From Streptomyces luteolifulvus (lineage in GTDB: Bacteria > Actinomycetota > Actinomycetes > Streptomycetales > Streptomycetaceae), in assembly GCF_008806595.1 (NCBI RefSeq), contig NZ_VZRB01000017.1, positions 62,001 through 126,000 of the forward strand: a DNA stretch of 64,000 nt, in the 5' to 3' direction. Position 1 is the first letter of the stretch. Each line of letters begins with the position of its first letter. Position numbers and translations under genes: made by a program. The notes beneath the pieces are model-generated. The model was not told the DNA's origin. It searched no databases and saw only the letters and a program-made list of their open reading frames with translations. Below are positions 52,508-60,767 of this stretch, piece after piece.

Positions 52508-55500
52508 TCACAGCAGTCCGTCCCACATCTGCTCCAGCAGCACCGACCACCAGCTCTCCGGTGAACCCAGCGCCGCCGGGTCGAGCGAAGCCAACTGCGC
52601 CTGGAAATCGACGGTCCAGCGGCCCGCCTGCTCCTGGTTCAGACCGAAGCGCAGCCGCCACATCCGTCCCAGCAGCGCAAGGCAGCGCTGGAACTCGGGC
52701 AGCCCCGTGTTCACGAACTGCGGCGGTACGGGCACACCGCCCGGCCCCGCCTCCACGGGAACCGCCACGATGTTCGCCGTCCCGTACTGCACACAGAGCG
52801 TCTTGCCGAAATCGCTGCCCATTACGAGGTACGAGCCCGCGTCCGGCGACGGCTGCACCCCGCGCTCCTGCGCCAGCTCCGCCAGCGTCGGCACCGGCCG
52901 CCCCGGCTGCGCCTGCGCCCAGAAGAACGGGCCCATGTCCATCGGCAGCCCCGCCACCACCAGCGAGTGCGCCACGACCGGCGGCACGCCCTGCCGGGAC
53001 ACCGCGGCCTGCTCGAACCGGAAGATCCCCGGCCCGAACGCACCCGCAAGCTCCTGAGCGACACCCTCCGGCGGAATCGGCGGCACCGGCTGCACCGGCT
53101 GCACCGGCGCACGCACCGGCGCGGGACGCGCGGGACCGTCGGCCACCTGGTGCAACTCGCCCTGGTGCGCCAGCAACTGCTGCATGCCCTGCTGACGGCT
53201 CGCGTGATCCGTTCCGTACGGCGCGATGCTCGCGAGCCGCGCCTGCGGCCACTGCTCCCGGATCATCCGCGCACAGTACGCACCCGGCAGCTCGCACGAC
53301 TCCAGCTCCGTGTGCAGTTCGAGCACCTGGTCCGGCGGCACGTTCATCGCCCGCAGCTCGTGGAAGATCTGCCACTCCGGATGCGGGGTGCCCGGCGCGG
53401 AACGCCGGATCAGCTGCTGCTCGGAACCGTCCTGCGCGCGGTAGCGCAGAACGGCCTGGTAACCCGGACCGACGGTCGGCTGACCCTGCTGCGGATACCC
53501 GTACGCGGGGGCCTGCGCGCCGGGCCCGGGGGGACCCGGGACGTACTGGGCCGGGCCCCGGTGGTGCTGGCCCGGGGGTGGCATGGTGCCGGGGGGTGGC
53601 ATGGCGCCGGGCGGGGGCATCGTGCCGGGGGGCGGCATTGTGCCGGGGGGTACGGCGCCGGGGGCCATGCCGGGTGCTCCGGGTGCTCTGGGAACACCGT
53701 GGCCGGCGGGCGTGCCCGGGGCGCCCGGAACTCCGGGAGCCTGCGGTGGCGGGGGTACGCCAGGGCCGCTCACCGGGGGTGCGGCCAGCACGGTCTCCGC
53801 GTGGTGAACGGCACCACGCCCGGCCCCGGATGAATCCTGCGCACCGGGTGCTCCCGGAGGCTGCGGGGCACCCGGGGCACCGGGCGCCCTGGGAGGCTGC
53901 GGCGCACCAGGCATGCCCGGGGCACCGGGAACGCCAGGGGGACCGGGCGGATTCGGGAGGCCTGGTGCGCCAGGGGCACCCGGGGCACCCGGCGGATTCG
54001 GAGCACCCGGCGGATTCGGAGCACCAGGGGCGCCCGGAGGCTGCGGCGCGCCACCGCCCGGGCCGGCCGGTCCGGGCGCGGCGAGCACCGTTGCGGCGTG
54101 GTCGACACCGCCCGCAGGCGTACCGCCGGGCGCGCTCGGCGCACCAGGGGGCTGCGGCGCACCCGAAGGCTGCGCGGCGCCAAGCGCGTTCGGCGCCCCG
54201 GGTACGTTCGGAACTCCGGGCGGGTTCGGAGCGCCCGGAGGCTGCGGCGCACCCGGAGGCTGAGGCGTGCCAGGAGCCGGGGGAGCCCCGGGTCCGGCAG
54301 GTGTCCCGGGGCCGTCGGGGCCCAGCGCCGACACGAGCTGGGTCGGCACATAGCCGCCCGCCGGCGTACCCGGCGCCCCGGGTCCGGACGGGGGAGGCGT
54401 CGCCCCAGGCCGCTCTCCCGGGGCCCCCGGGACACCCGGCGGAGGCGGCGGGTTGGAGGCTCCGCCCCGCGACCGGCGCGGCGGAGGCGCCGCCTTGCTG
54501 GTCGCCGCATCGGCGATGTCCCCGGCATTCGGCGCGAGAGGCCGCCCCGGCGCACCGGGCCCGCCCGAAGTCTGCGGCAGGTCGCTCGCCCCCTGCGGAT
54601 ACCCGTAGCCCGGTGCCGGCGTGCCCTGCGGACCGCCGACGGGCGGCGCCCCCGGAACGGAACCCGCCCCGGCGGCACCCTGCGGATACCCGTACGAAGC
54701 ACCACCCGGCGCAGGCGCACCCTGCGGGCCACCCGTAGGCGGCGACGCCGGAGCAGAACCCGCTCCCGCACCCTGCGGAAAACCATAGGCCGACGCCCCA
54801 GGCACAGGCGCACCCTGCGGACCACCCGCGGACGCCGCCCCCGGAACAGAACCCGCACCCGCCCCCGCACCCTGCGAACCGCCCCGCACAGCCTGCACGT
54901 TCGTGTCGTCCAGCACCGTCGGCGGGAGCTGGCTGCCGCCCTCGATCAGCGCCGTCTCTGCGTCCGGCAGCACCGCTGGCGGCGGAGTGTCGTCGTCGTC
55001 CGCACCGCTCAGCGGCGGCGCGAACACCGTCGCGGGCAGAGGTACCGAACGGTCCTCACCCGCATCGCCGTTGGTGTCGGTCCCGGCCCACGGCGTCGCC
55101 CCCACAGGCACGCCCGGCCCGCCATCGGCACCCCGCGCCGCCGGCACCCCCGCCTGCGTCTCGGGCAGCGCCCCCGCGCCCCCGGATCCGGCCGCCCCGG
55201 CACCAGAACCCGAACCCGAACCGGCGTCACCCCCACCGGCACCCGCGTCCGCCCCGGCCCCCCGACGATCCGGAATCCCCAGCCTGTCCGCCGCCTCCTG
55301 CAACCACTCCGGCGGACTCAACAAGAACGACGTCTGATTCAGATCCACCCGGGCCGAAGGCGCCGGCGCCGGCTCGTCCACGGCGTCCGGACGGCCGTAC
55401 TCCTCCTCGTACCGGCGGATCACCTCGCCCACCGGCAGCGCGGGCCACAGCGTCGCCTCGCCGCTGTCCCGGGCGATCACCAGCCGCTGCGCACCCCCGT

Positions 55501-55648
55501 CCGAACGAGGCCCGTCCGCCCGGTCCTCGGCCCACACCACGAACCCGAGCCCGAACTCCCGCACCCGCACCTCACGATGCTGGTACGCGGGCACATCCCC
55601 GTTCACCCACTCCTCGGCGCGCTCCTGCGCCTGCGCGAACGTCACCAC
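52508..55648 (-). CDS. YrhB/Imm35-like + collagen-like + deaminase-like + SUKH-4 multidomain protein
   Basis: 1046 residues. Residues 1-~95 (VTFAQAQERAEEWVNGDVPA, RLVIARDSGEATLWPALPVG) look like the YrhB/Imm35 immunity domain. About 135-725 is Gly/Ala/Pro-rich with many GAPQPPGAP-type repeats. About 730-840 contains LHTELESCELPGAYCARMI, resembling the E..C..PG.YC signature of a toxin-associated nucleic acid deaminase fold. About 875-1046 (FVNTGLPEFQRCLALLGRMW, LGSPESWWSVLLEQMWDGLL) matches the SUKH-4 immunity family. No signal peptide. The GTG start is 9 bases after the preceding stop codon, so the two genes are an operon. Domain calls are by eye; the deaminase-like part may be inactive. Confidence 0.72.
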   Translation of the reverse strand: MVTFAQAQERAEEWVNGDVPAYQHREVRVREFGLGFVVWAEDRADGPRSDGGAQRLVIARDSGEATLWPALPVGEVIRRYEEEYGRPDAVDEPAPAPSARVDLNQTSFLLSPPEWLQEAADRLGIPDRRGAGADAGAGGGDAGSGSGSGAGAAGSGGAGALPETQAGVPAARGADGGPGVPVGATPWAGTDTNGDAGEDRSVPLPATVFAPPLSGADDDDTPPPAVLPDAETALIEGGSQLPPTVLDDTNVQAVRGGSQGAGAGAGSVPGAASAGGPQGAPVPGASAYGFPQGAGAGSAPASPPTGGPQGAPAPGGASYGYPQGAAGAGSVPGAPPVGGPQGTPAPGYGYPQGASDLPQTSGGPGAPGRPLAPNAGDIADAATSKAAPPPRRSRGGASNPPPPPGVPGAPGERPGATPPPSGPGAPGTPAGGYVPTQLVSALGPDGPGTPAGPGAPPAPGTPQPPGAPQPPGAPNPPGVPNVPGAPNALGAAQPSGAPQPPGAPSAPGGTPAGGVDHAATVLAAPGPAGPGGGAPQPPGAPGAPNPPGAPNPPGAPGAPGAPGLPNPPGPPGVPGAPGMPGAPQPPRAPGAPGAPQPPGAPGAQDSSGAGRGAVHHAETVLAAPPVSGPGVPPPPQAPGVPGAPGTPAGHGVPRAPGAPGMAPGAVPPGTMPPPGTMPPPGAMPPPGTMPPPGQHHRGPAQYVPGPPGPGAQAPAYGYPQQGQPTVGPGYQAVLRYRAQDGSEQQLIRRSAPGTPHPEWQIFHELRAMNVPPDQVLELHTELESCELPGAYCARMIREQWPQARLASIAPYGTDHASRQQGMQQLLAHQGELHQVADGPARPAPVRAPVQPVQPVPPIPPEGVAQELAGAFGPGIFRFEQAAVSRQGVPPVVAHSLVVAGLPMDMGPFFWAQAQPGRPVPTLAELAQERGVQPSPDAGSYLVMGSDFGKTLCVQYGTANIVAVPVEAGPGGVPVPPQFVNTGLPEFQRCLALLGRMWRLRFGLNQEQAGRWTVDFQAQLASLDPAALGSPESWWSVLLEQMWDGLL
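53560..54960. repeat. Collagen-like low-complexity coding repeat
   Basis: About 1.4 kb of G/C-rich, quasi-periodic DNA encoding GAP, GxP and PPGAP repeats in the multidomain protein. Longer units such as YGYPQGA recur near the N-terminal side (54590-54790). HAETVLAAP/HAATVLAAP occurs twice (about 53785 and 54085). Prone to expansion or contraction. Confidence 0.8.
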
Positions 55649-55656
55649 CGGTCAGC

Positions 55657-56646
55657 TCACTCCCCCACCGAAGAGACGGGAACGGCCTGCGCGAAACCGC
55701 CGTCCACCATCAGGTTCGCCACGGTCTCCAACTCCGGCGGAGAACCCGCCAACCGCGACAGGAACACATCGAAGTCCTCACCGCACGGCAGCAACAGCCG
55801 CTCCACCCGCTCCGCGGGCGCCCACGAAGGATCGACGTCCCGGGCATCGTCGTACGCGCAGAACCACACCGAACCGACCCGCTCGCCCTTCACCTTCACC
55901 GCGAGCAGCCCGCCCTGCACGAACCCGACACCCAGGTAGTCCTTGGTCAGATGGTCACGCAGGCACTTGTTGACGTACACCAGGTCATTGACCGCCGCCT
56001 CGTCCCGCACCGTGAAGAACGGCTGGTCGATCAGCAGGCCCAACTCCGCGTCCAGCGCCGTACCCACCGGAGCACACCCGCCCGCCGCCTTCAAGAAGGA
56101 CCGATACGCCCCCGGCAGCCGGTAGCCGAGGTCCTCCTCGACCCCCTGCACCTGCGACTCCGTCACCGCCACACCCGACTTCGGCAGCCCGAAGTGCGCC
56201 GGCCGCGTCTCCTGCAACGGCCGCGTACCCCGCTTGTTCTGGTCGACGTTCGACGTCGCCACCCCGCCGTGATGCCGCAGCAGCGCCTTCACCTCGACCG
56301 GAACCAGCTCCAGCCGTCTGCCGCCCGCCACGTGATGCCACGTCCAGCCGTGCGGCGTCGCCACCGACGACACCGTGTCCCACAACTCGTGCCCCGTCGC
56401 CGCCAACGCCGCGTTCGCCGACACATAGTCCGTCAGCCGCAACTCGTCGACCCCGAAACCCTCCGGCGGCTCCGCGATCTCCGCCGCCGCCCGCGCATAG
56501 GGCGAGAAGTCGGGGTAGCCGTGCTCGTCCACCGGCACCCCCCTCGGGTGACGGGCCGCCCGGACCGGATCCGGGAAATGCACGACCTGCCCGGCATAGG
56601 CCGCGTTCGGCGGCGCGGCTTGCTGCCCGAGCCGACCTGTCGTCAT
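55657..56646 (-). CDS. WHH-type nuclease-like + SUKH-1 (SMI1/KNR4) fusion protein
   Basis: 329 residues. Residues ~65-130 contain DELRLTDYVSANAALAATG and then TPHGWTWHHVAGGRRLELVP ... LLRHHGG. This is the core pattern of HNH/EndoVII-fold toxin nucleases of the WHH type (W103-H104-H105, H125-H126). Residues ~155-329 (VEEDLGYRLPGAYRSFLKAA, then YDDARDVDPSWAPAE) are an SMI1/KNR4 SUKH-1 domain, normally an immunity protein against such nucleases. Toxin-like and immunity-like parts are therefore in one chain. The ATG start has AGGGGG upstream. No secretion or WXG leader is visible. Activity is unproven. Confidence 0.78.
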   Translation of the reverse strand: MTTGRLGQQAAPPNAAYAGQVVHFPDPVRAARHPRGVPVDEHGYPDFSPYARAAAEIAEPPEGFGVDELRLTDYVSANAALAATGHELWDTVSSVATPHGWTWHHVAGGRRLELVPVEVKALLRHHGGVATSNVDQNKRGTRPLQETRPAHFGLPKSGVAVTESQVQGVEEDLGYRLPGAYRSFLKAAGGCAPVGTALDAELGLLIDQPFFTVRDEAAVNDLVYVNKCLRDHLTKDYLGVGFVQGGLLAVKVKGERVGSVWFCAYDDARDVDPSWAPAERVERLLLPCGEDFDVFLSRLAGSPPELETVANLMVDGGFAQAVPVSSVGE

Positions 56647-56990
56647 GGCGGTTGCCCCCTGCGGCACTCTGTACGACCCGTAGCCACCGACTCCGGCAAC
56701 TACGCCCCGTAACCCCTGTCTCGTCCGTCTCGACTTCCGTTTCGACCGTCTCCACCGTCTCCGCGCGTCAACCCCGCCGACCGCATGGAGCGCGGTGCGG
56801 ACAGCCTATGCGGTACGACGACGCCGGTCACCGGGCCCCGGTAACCGTCGCTCCGCTTCCGTGACCAGCCGTCACCCCGCCGTGACAGCCCGCCCAAACC
56901 CTGGCGTGTCGCGCCGCCCCAGCTTCCGTACCAGCCACGGCATTTGGCACTCTGTGACGTCCGGCGCATGCTCGGGAGGGGATGACGATC
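56647..56990. other. Divergent promoter region of the toxin/immunity-like cluster
   Basis: 344 bases without a gene. It has a 10-bp direct repeat GGCACTCTGT (56663-56672 and 56946-56955), one copy next to each divergent gene, and repeated CGTCTC words at 56722-56765. GGGAGGGG (56975-56981) serves the deaminase-like gene. Confidence 0.5.
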
Positions 56991-57518
56991 ATGAACGCGA
57001 CGCAGACGGGACCACAGACAGGGCCGCACCCAGGCACCTCCGGCGACCCCCGGGTCGGCTGGAGCAACACCCATGCCCCGGACGCCCCCACGCTCCGTCA
57101 CCGCCGCGACGGCATACTGCCCACCGTCGCCGCCGCCCTCTCCGTACGCGGCGCCACCCTCACCGGCACCGCCGCCCGCGGCGACCAGACCCCCGCCCTG
57201 CACCCCCTCGTCCAGGACTTCCTCGACACCCTCACCAGCGCCCAGCGCGACCGCTTCACCGGCCGCTGCGCCGAAACCATCCTCATCTCCCGCCACATCG
57301 CCGCCGCCGACGCCGCCCGCAGCAAGCGCGCCGCCCGCAAGCCCATGACCAACGGCGAGGCCCGCAAAGCCCTCAAGCAGGCCAAACTCACCGCCCGCCG
57401 CATCCGCGAGGACGGCGACCCCCTCCACGGCAGCTTCGCCACCCCCTGCCGCGCCTGCACAGCCCTCAGCGCCCACTTCGGTGTCCGCGTCGTCGACCCC
57501 ACCACGACACAGGACTGA
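56991..57518 (+). CDS. YwqJ-like deaminase-domain protein
   Basis: 175 residues. The motif GRCAETILISRH (Cys93-Ala-Glu95) followed about 60 residues later by FATPCRACTALSAHFGV (PCxxC near 152-156) matches YwqJ-related putative deaminases of polymorphic toxin systems, where the Glu and Cys residues hold catalytic zinc. The first 60 residues are Thr/Pro-rich and probably disordered. ATG 56991 is chosen because GGGAGGGG would be too close to the alternative ATG at 56982. The next gene encodes a SUKH-3 protein, the usual immunity partner class. Confidence 0.75.
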   Translation: MNATQTGPQTGPHPGTSGDPRVGWSNTHAPDAPTLRHRRDGILPTVAAALSVRGATLTGTAARGDQTPALHPLVQDFLDTLTSAQRDRFTGRCAETILISRHIAAADAARSKRAARKPMTNGEARKALKQAKLTARRIREDGDPLHGSFATPCRACTALSAHFGVRVVDPTTTQD

Positions 57519-57630
57519 CCCGCCCCCCACACAGCCCTCACAAACCACGCCCCACACCGCGCACCGCCCCACACCGCACCGCACCGCAGCACGACGGCCA
57601 CCACAGCGCCGACCCCTGCCCCGGCTCCGG

Positions 57631-57670
57631 CCCCGACGCCCCGACGCCCCGACGCCCCGACGCCCCGACG
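57631..57670. repeat. Five perfect copies of CCCCGACG before the SUKH-3 gene
   Basis: 8-bp units start at 57631, 57639, 57647, 57655 and 57663, all identical, ending 12 bases before the ATG. The 112 bases before them also contain short repeats (CACCGC). A spacer that can vary by slippage lies between the deaminase-like gene and its presumed partner. Confidence 0.92.
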
Positions 57671-57682
57671 AACGAAGAGCAG

Positions 57683-58177
57683 ATGCAACCCGACCGTTCC
57701 TCCACCACCCGCTTCCCCGTACCCGTCGACGCCGCCCTGCGCGCCGCCGGCTGGCAACCCGGACGCTGGGACATAAGACAAGCCGAGATCTGGGCCGACA
57801 CCCTGCGCGAACACACCTCACCCGCCGGACACCGGCACACCGTCTTCCCCGCCGCCGTCGAAGCCTGGGCCGAATTCGGCGGACTCCGCATCACCCCCAC
57901 CGGCCCCGGCCGCCAGGTCGCCCCCGCCGCCCTCCACCTCGACCCCCTGCACGGCCTCCACCTCGCCCGCACCCTCGGCGACCTCGGCCGCGCCCTCGAC
58001 ACCGAGGTCTGCCCCCTCGGCACCGAAACCGACACCGAGGCCCTCCTCGCCATCGACACCGAAGGCCGCGTCTACGCCCTCGACCACACCGGCGACTGGT
58101 ACCTCGGCCCCGACATCGACCAAGCCCTCGCCGGACTCGTCGCCGGCACCGAACCTGTACGCCTCACAGCCGACTGA
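57683..58177 (+). CDS. SUKH-3 family immunity-like protein
   Basis: 164 residues. RFPVPVDAALRAAGWQPGRW near the start is the SUKH-3 opening motif. EAWAEFGGLRITPTGPGR and ALLAIDTEGRVYALDHTGDW in the centre and C-terminus support it. SUKH proteins bind and neutralise toxin domains in contact-dependent or polymorphic toxin systems. It follows the YwqJ-like deaminase gene with a 164-base gap, so partner recognition is plausible. The ribosome site is weak (GAAGAGC). Confidence 0.82.
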   Translation: MQPDRSSTTRFPVPVDAALRAAGWQPGRWDIRQAEIWADTLREHTSPAGHRHTVFPAAVEAWAEFGGLRITPTGPGRQVAPAALHLDPLHGLHLARTLGDLGRALDTEVCPLGTETDTEALLAIDTEGRVYALDHTGDWYLGPDIDQALAGLVAGTEPVRLTAD

Positions 58178-58210
58178 ACCAACCGGCAGCGCACAGACAC
58201 CACAGGGCGG

Positions 58211-59524
58211 CTACGACGCCGGAATCACCGCCGACACCCGGAAACCACCTGCATCCGTCGGCCCCGACACGAACACCCCGCCGAGCGCCACGACCCGCTC
58301 CTTCATCCCCAGCAGACCGTTGCCCCCCGACGGCAACCGCGCCGACGAAGCCGATGACACCTCCGGCGGCGGCTCGTTCTCCACCTGCATCGCGATCTCC
58401 GACACCCGATGCGCCAACCGCACATACGTCTTCGCCCCCGCCGCATGCTTGTGCACGTTCGTCAGCGCCTCCTGCACCACCCGATACGCGGTCTGCTCGA
58501 TCTCCGCCGCATACGCCCGCGCATCCCCCTCCACCGACAGATCCACGACCATCCCCGCGGCCGCCGACTGCCCGATCAACTCGTCCATGTCCGACAGACT
58601 CGGCCCCTCCGCCTCATCCGCGACCCGCGAAGCAGAAGCCGCGGCCGCCGCCGCAACCCCCACCGCCGCCAACGGCACCGCCGACCGCTCACGCCGCTCC
58701 CGGCCGTCCCCGCTGCGCAGCACCCCCAGCATCTCCCGCAACTCGGTCAACGCCTGCCGCCCCATGTCACCCACCAGCGCGGCGTTCTTCACCGCCTTCT
58801 CCGGATCCTTCCGGGCCACCGCCTGAAGCGCCGCCGCATGCACCACCATCAGGCTCACCCGATGCGCCACCACGTCATGCATCTCCCGCGCGATCCGGGT
58901 CCGCTCCTCGTTCCGCGCCCACTCCGCCCGCTCCTCCGCGCGCTCGGCCAGCAGCATCAACTCCCGCTCAAGACTGTCCGCCCGCTCCCGCAAGCTCTCC
59001 ATCAGCCTCCGCCGGGCCCCCACATACAGCCCCAGCAACAGAGGCGGCGCGGTCATCCCCACCGCGGTCGTGATCGCCGCGAACGGAACGAACCAGTCCC
59101 CCAGATCCAGCTCCCCCCGCGCCATGTCCTGCCGCACCCGCACGAACATCACGATCAGCATCCCGACCAGCGACATCCCCGCCAGCGACCCGATGATCCG
59201 ACGCGGCAGCTCCGACGCCGCCAGCGTGTACAGACCGACGATGCCCATCAGGTAGCCCATCTGGGCCGGCGTGATGGCGATCGACACCAGCACGACCGCT
59301 ATCGGCCACTTCCGCCGGACGACCAGCACCGAGCCCGCCAGCACACCGAAGACGATCCCCGCGGCGACCGGAATCCCCGCGTCCTCCGCGAACCGGATCC
59401 CCTCGGCCGCGCACTCCAGTGCGGACACCACCGCCAGGCCGACATCGAGCGCGGCACTGCGCCACCTGTCCCACCACCACGGCCCTCCTGGGGCCGTGGC
59501 GCGCTCTTCCCCCGTCGTGGTCAT
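58211..59524 (-). CDS. Sensor histidine kinase, NarL-partner (HisKA_3) type
   Basis: 437 residues. The N-terminal sensor has about five membrane segments (VVSALECAAEG to AVGMTAPPLLLGLYVGA), then a coiled coil, the H-box EMHDVVAHRVSLMVVHAAA (phospho-His near residue 217) and a HATPase domain (YRVVQEALTNVHKHA, GGNGLLGMKERVVALGG). No response regulator gene is adjacent on either side, so its partner must be elsewhere. A non-conserved Ala-rich insert (VPLAAVGVAAAAAASASRVA) lies between the H-box and ATPase domains. Confidence 0.92.
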   Translation of the reverse strand: MTTTGEERATAPGGPWWWDRWRSAALDVGLAVVSALECAAEGIRFAEDAGIPVAAGIVFGVLAGSVLVVRRKWPIAVVLVSIAITPAQMGYLMGIVGLYTLAASELPRRIIGSLAGMSLVGMLIVMFVRVRQDMARGELDLGDWFVPFAAITTAVGMTAPPLLLGLYVGARRRLMESLRERADSLERELMLLAERAEERAEWARNEERTRIAREMHDVVAHRVSLMVVHAAALQAVARKDPEKAVKNAALVGDMGRQALTELREMLGVLRSGDGRERRERSAVPLAAVGVAAAAAASASRVADEAEGPSLSDMDELIGQSAAAGMVVDLSVEGDARAYAAEIEQTAYRVVQEALTNVHKHAAGAKTYVRLAHRVSEIAMQVENEPPPEVSSASSARLPSGGNGLLGMKERVVALGGVFVSGPTDAGGFRVSAVIPAS

Positions 59525-59685
59525 GCCTCCAGCCTACGGGCGGCGGGCGCCCCTTTTCCGGTGAGTTTCCACGACTGGCCTACACCACAGTGAGTGACCG
59601 AACGACGACGATACCGACCGATATCCCTCGAACTGCTGAATCGCTCACCGTTCGACACCGGAAGCGATGATTCCGCCCGGACGGT

Positions 59686-60549
59686 ATGCCCATGGCACAT
59701 CCACACAGCAAGTACGCGGACTTCGAGGCGCTACGGGAGCGGGCGGTGGCCCTGCGGCGTGGCGGCTACAGCCTGCGGCAGATCCGCGACGAACTGAAGA
59801 TCTTCAACAACGACATCCTCAACCAGCTGGTGAAGGGCGAACCGCCGCCGGAATGGACGAAACGCCCCAACGCGAAGGACGACCTACGAGCGAAGGCGCG
59901 GGAGCTACGCCTCCAGGGCTGGACGTACGACCAGATCGAGGCGGAGCTGGGGTGCTCGCGGAGCTCTGTCTCGCTCTGGGTTCGGGATCTGCCGAAGCCG
60001 GAGCGCACGCGAAGCCGGGAGGAGGCTGCGGCGATCGCCAGGCGCGGCTGGGAAGCGAAACTCCGTATCCGTGACGAGGAGCGGCGGCGCACGAAAGAGA
60101 CGGCGAAGGAGGCGATCGGCGGCTTGTCGCCTCGCGAGCTGTTCCTGGTAGGCGTAGGCCTCTACTGGGCCGAGGGCAGCAAGGACAAGCCGTACGACCG
60201 CCGCGAGAGCGTCACGTTCGTCAACAGCGATCCAGGCGTGATCAAGGTCTTCCTCGCCTGGCTCGAGCTGCTCGAAGTCGAGCGAGAACGCCTCCGCTTC
60301 AGCGTCATGATCCACGAGAACGCCGACGTAGCAGGCGCCGAACGGTACTGGGCCGACCTCGTTCGCGCCGACCACGCCTCGTTCAACAAGACGACTCTCA
60401 AGAAGCACAACCCCAAGACCGTTCGCAAGAACGTCGGTGACACCTACCGAGGCTGCCTAGTGATCAAAGTCCTGAAGGGCGCCGACTTGTACCGTCGCAT
60501 CGAGGGCTCCTGGTACGGCATAGTGTTGGGTGCTGACTCGGCGATCTAA
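59686..60549 (+). CDS. HTH protein with LAGLIDADG-like C-terminal half
   Basis: 287 residues (ATG 59692 is an alternative start). Two helix-turn-helix-like segments occur: ALRRGGYSLRQIRDELKIFN (about 25-60) and LRLQGWTYDQIEAELGCSRS (about 73-105). A basic helix follows, and then a C-terminal domain starts with LFLVGVGLYWAEGSK, which resembles a LAGLIDADG-type helix. It continues with VTFVNSDPGVIKVFLAWLEL and KTVRKNVGDTYRGCLVIKVL. Related proteins occur in phages and actinobacterial genomic islands. The gene ends 27 bases before a tRNA-Gln, which fits a mobile origin. Catalytic function is not established. Confidence 0.65.
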   Translation: MPMAHPHSKYADFEALRERAVALRRGGYSLRQIRDELKIFNNDILNQLVKGEPPPEWTKRPNAKDDLRAKARELRLQGWTYDQIEAELGCSRSSVSLWVRDLPKPERTRSREEAAAIARRGWEAKLRIRDEERRRTKETAKEAIGGLSPRELFLVGVGLYWAEGSKDKPYDRRESVTFVNSDPGVIKVFLAWLELLEVERERLRFSVMIHENADVAGAERYWADLVRADHASFNKTTLKKHNPKTVRKNVGDTYRGCLVIKVLKGADLYRRIEGSWYGIVLGADSAI

Positions 60550-60576
60550 CCGAATGTCCGGTTTAGTCGAGTTTCA

Positions 60577-60649
60577 TCCCCCATGGTGTAATCAGGCAGC
60601 ACTGAGGGTTTTGGTCCCTTAAGTTCAGGTTCAAATCCTGATGGGGGAG
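60577..60649 (+). tRNA. tRNA-Gln (anticodon UUG)
   Basis: Acceptor stem TCCCCCA (60577-60583) pairs with TGGGGGA (60642-60648), discriminator G. Anticodon stem GAGGG/CCCTT holds loop TTTTGGT with anticodon TTG (60611-60613). T arm is TCAGGTTCAAATCCTGA. CCA is not encoded. Confidence 0.95.
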
Positions 60650-60661
60650 CTGCTTGCATCT

Positions 60662-60687
60662 GGGCCCTGACACCGTCGTCAGGGCCC
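60662..60687 (+). terminator. Hairpin terminator after tRNA-Gln
   Basis: Perfect 10-bp arms GGGCCCTGAC (60662-60671) and GTCAGGGCCC (60678-60687), loop ACCGTC, 13 bases past the tRNA. Confidence 0.85.
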
Positions 60688-60767
60688 ACTCTCATGTCCC
60701 CCCCCGAAACGCCCCGGTATCCTGCGGATGTCCACCCCCACCCCTCCACAGCCGAAGGGCAAACCCC

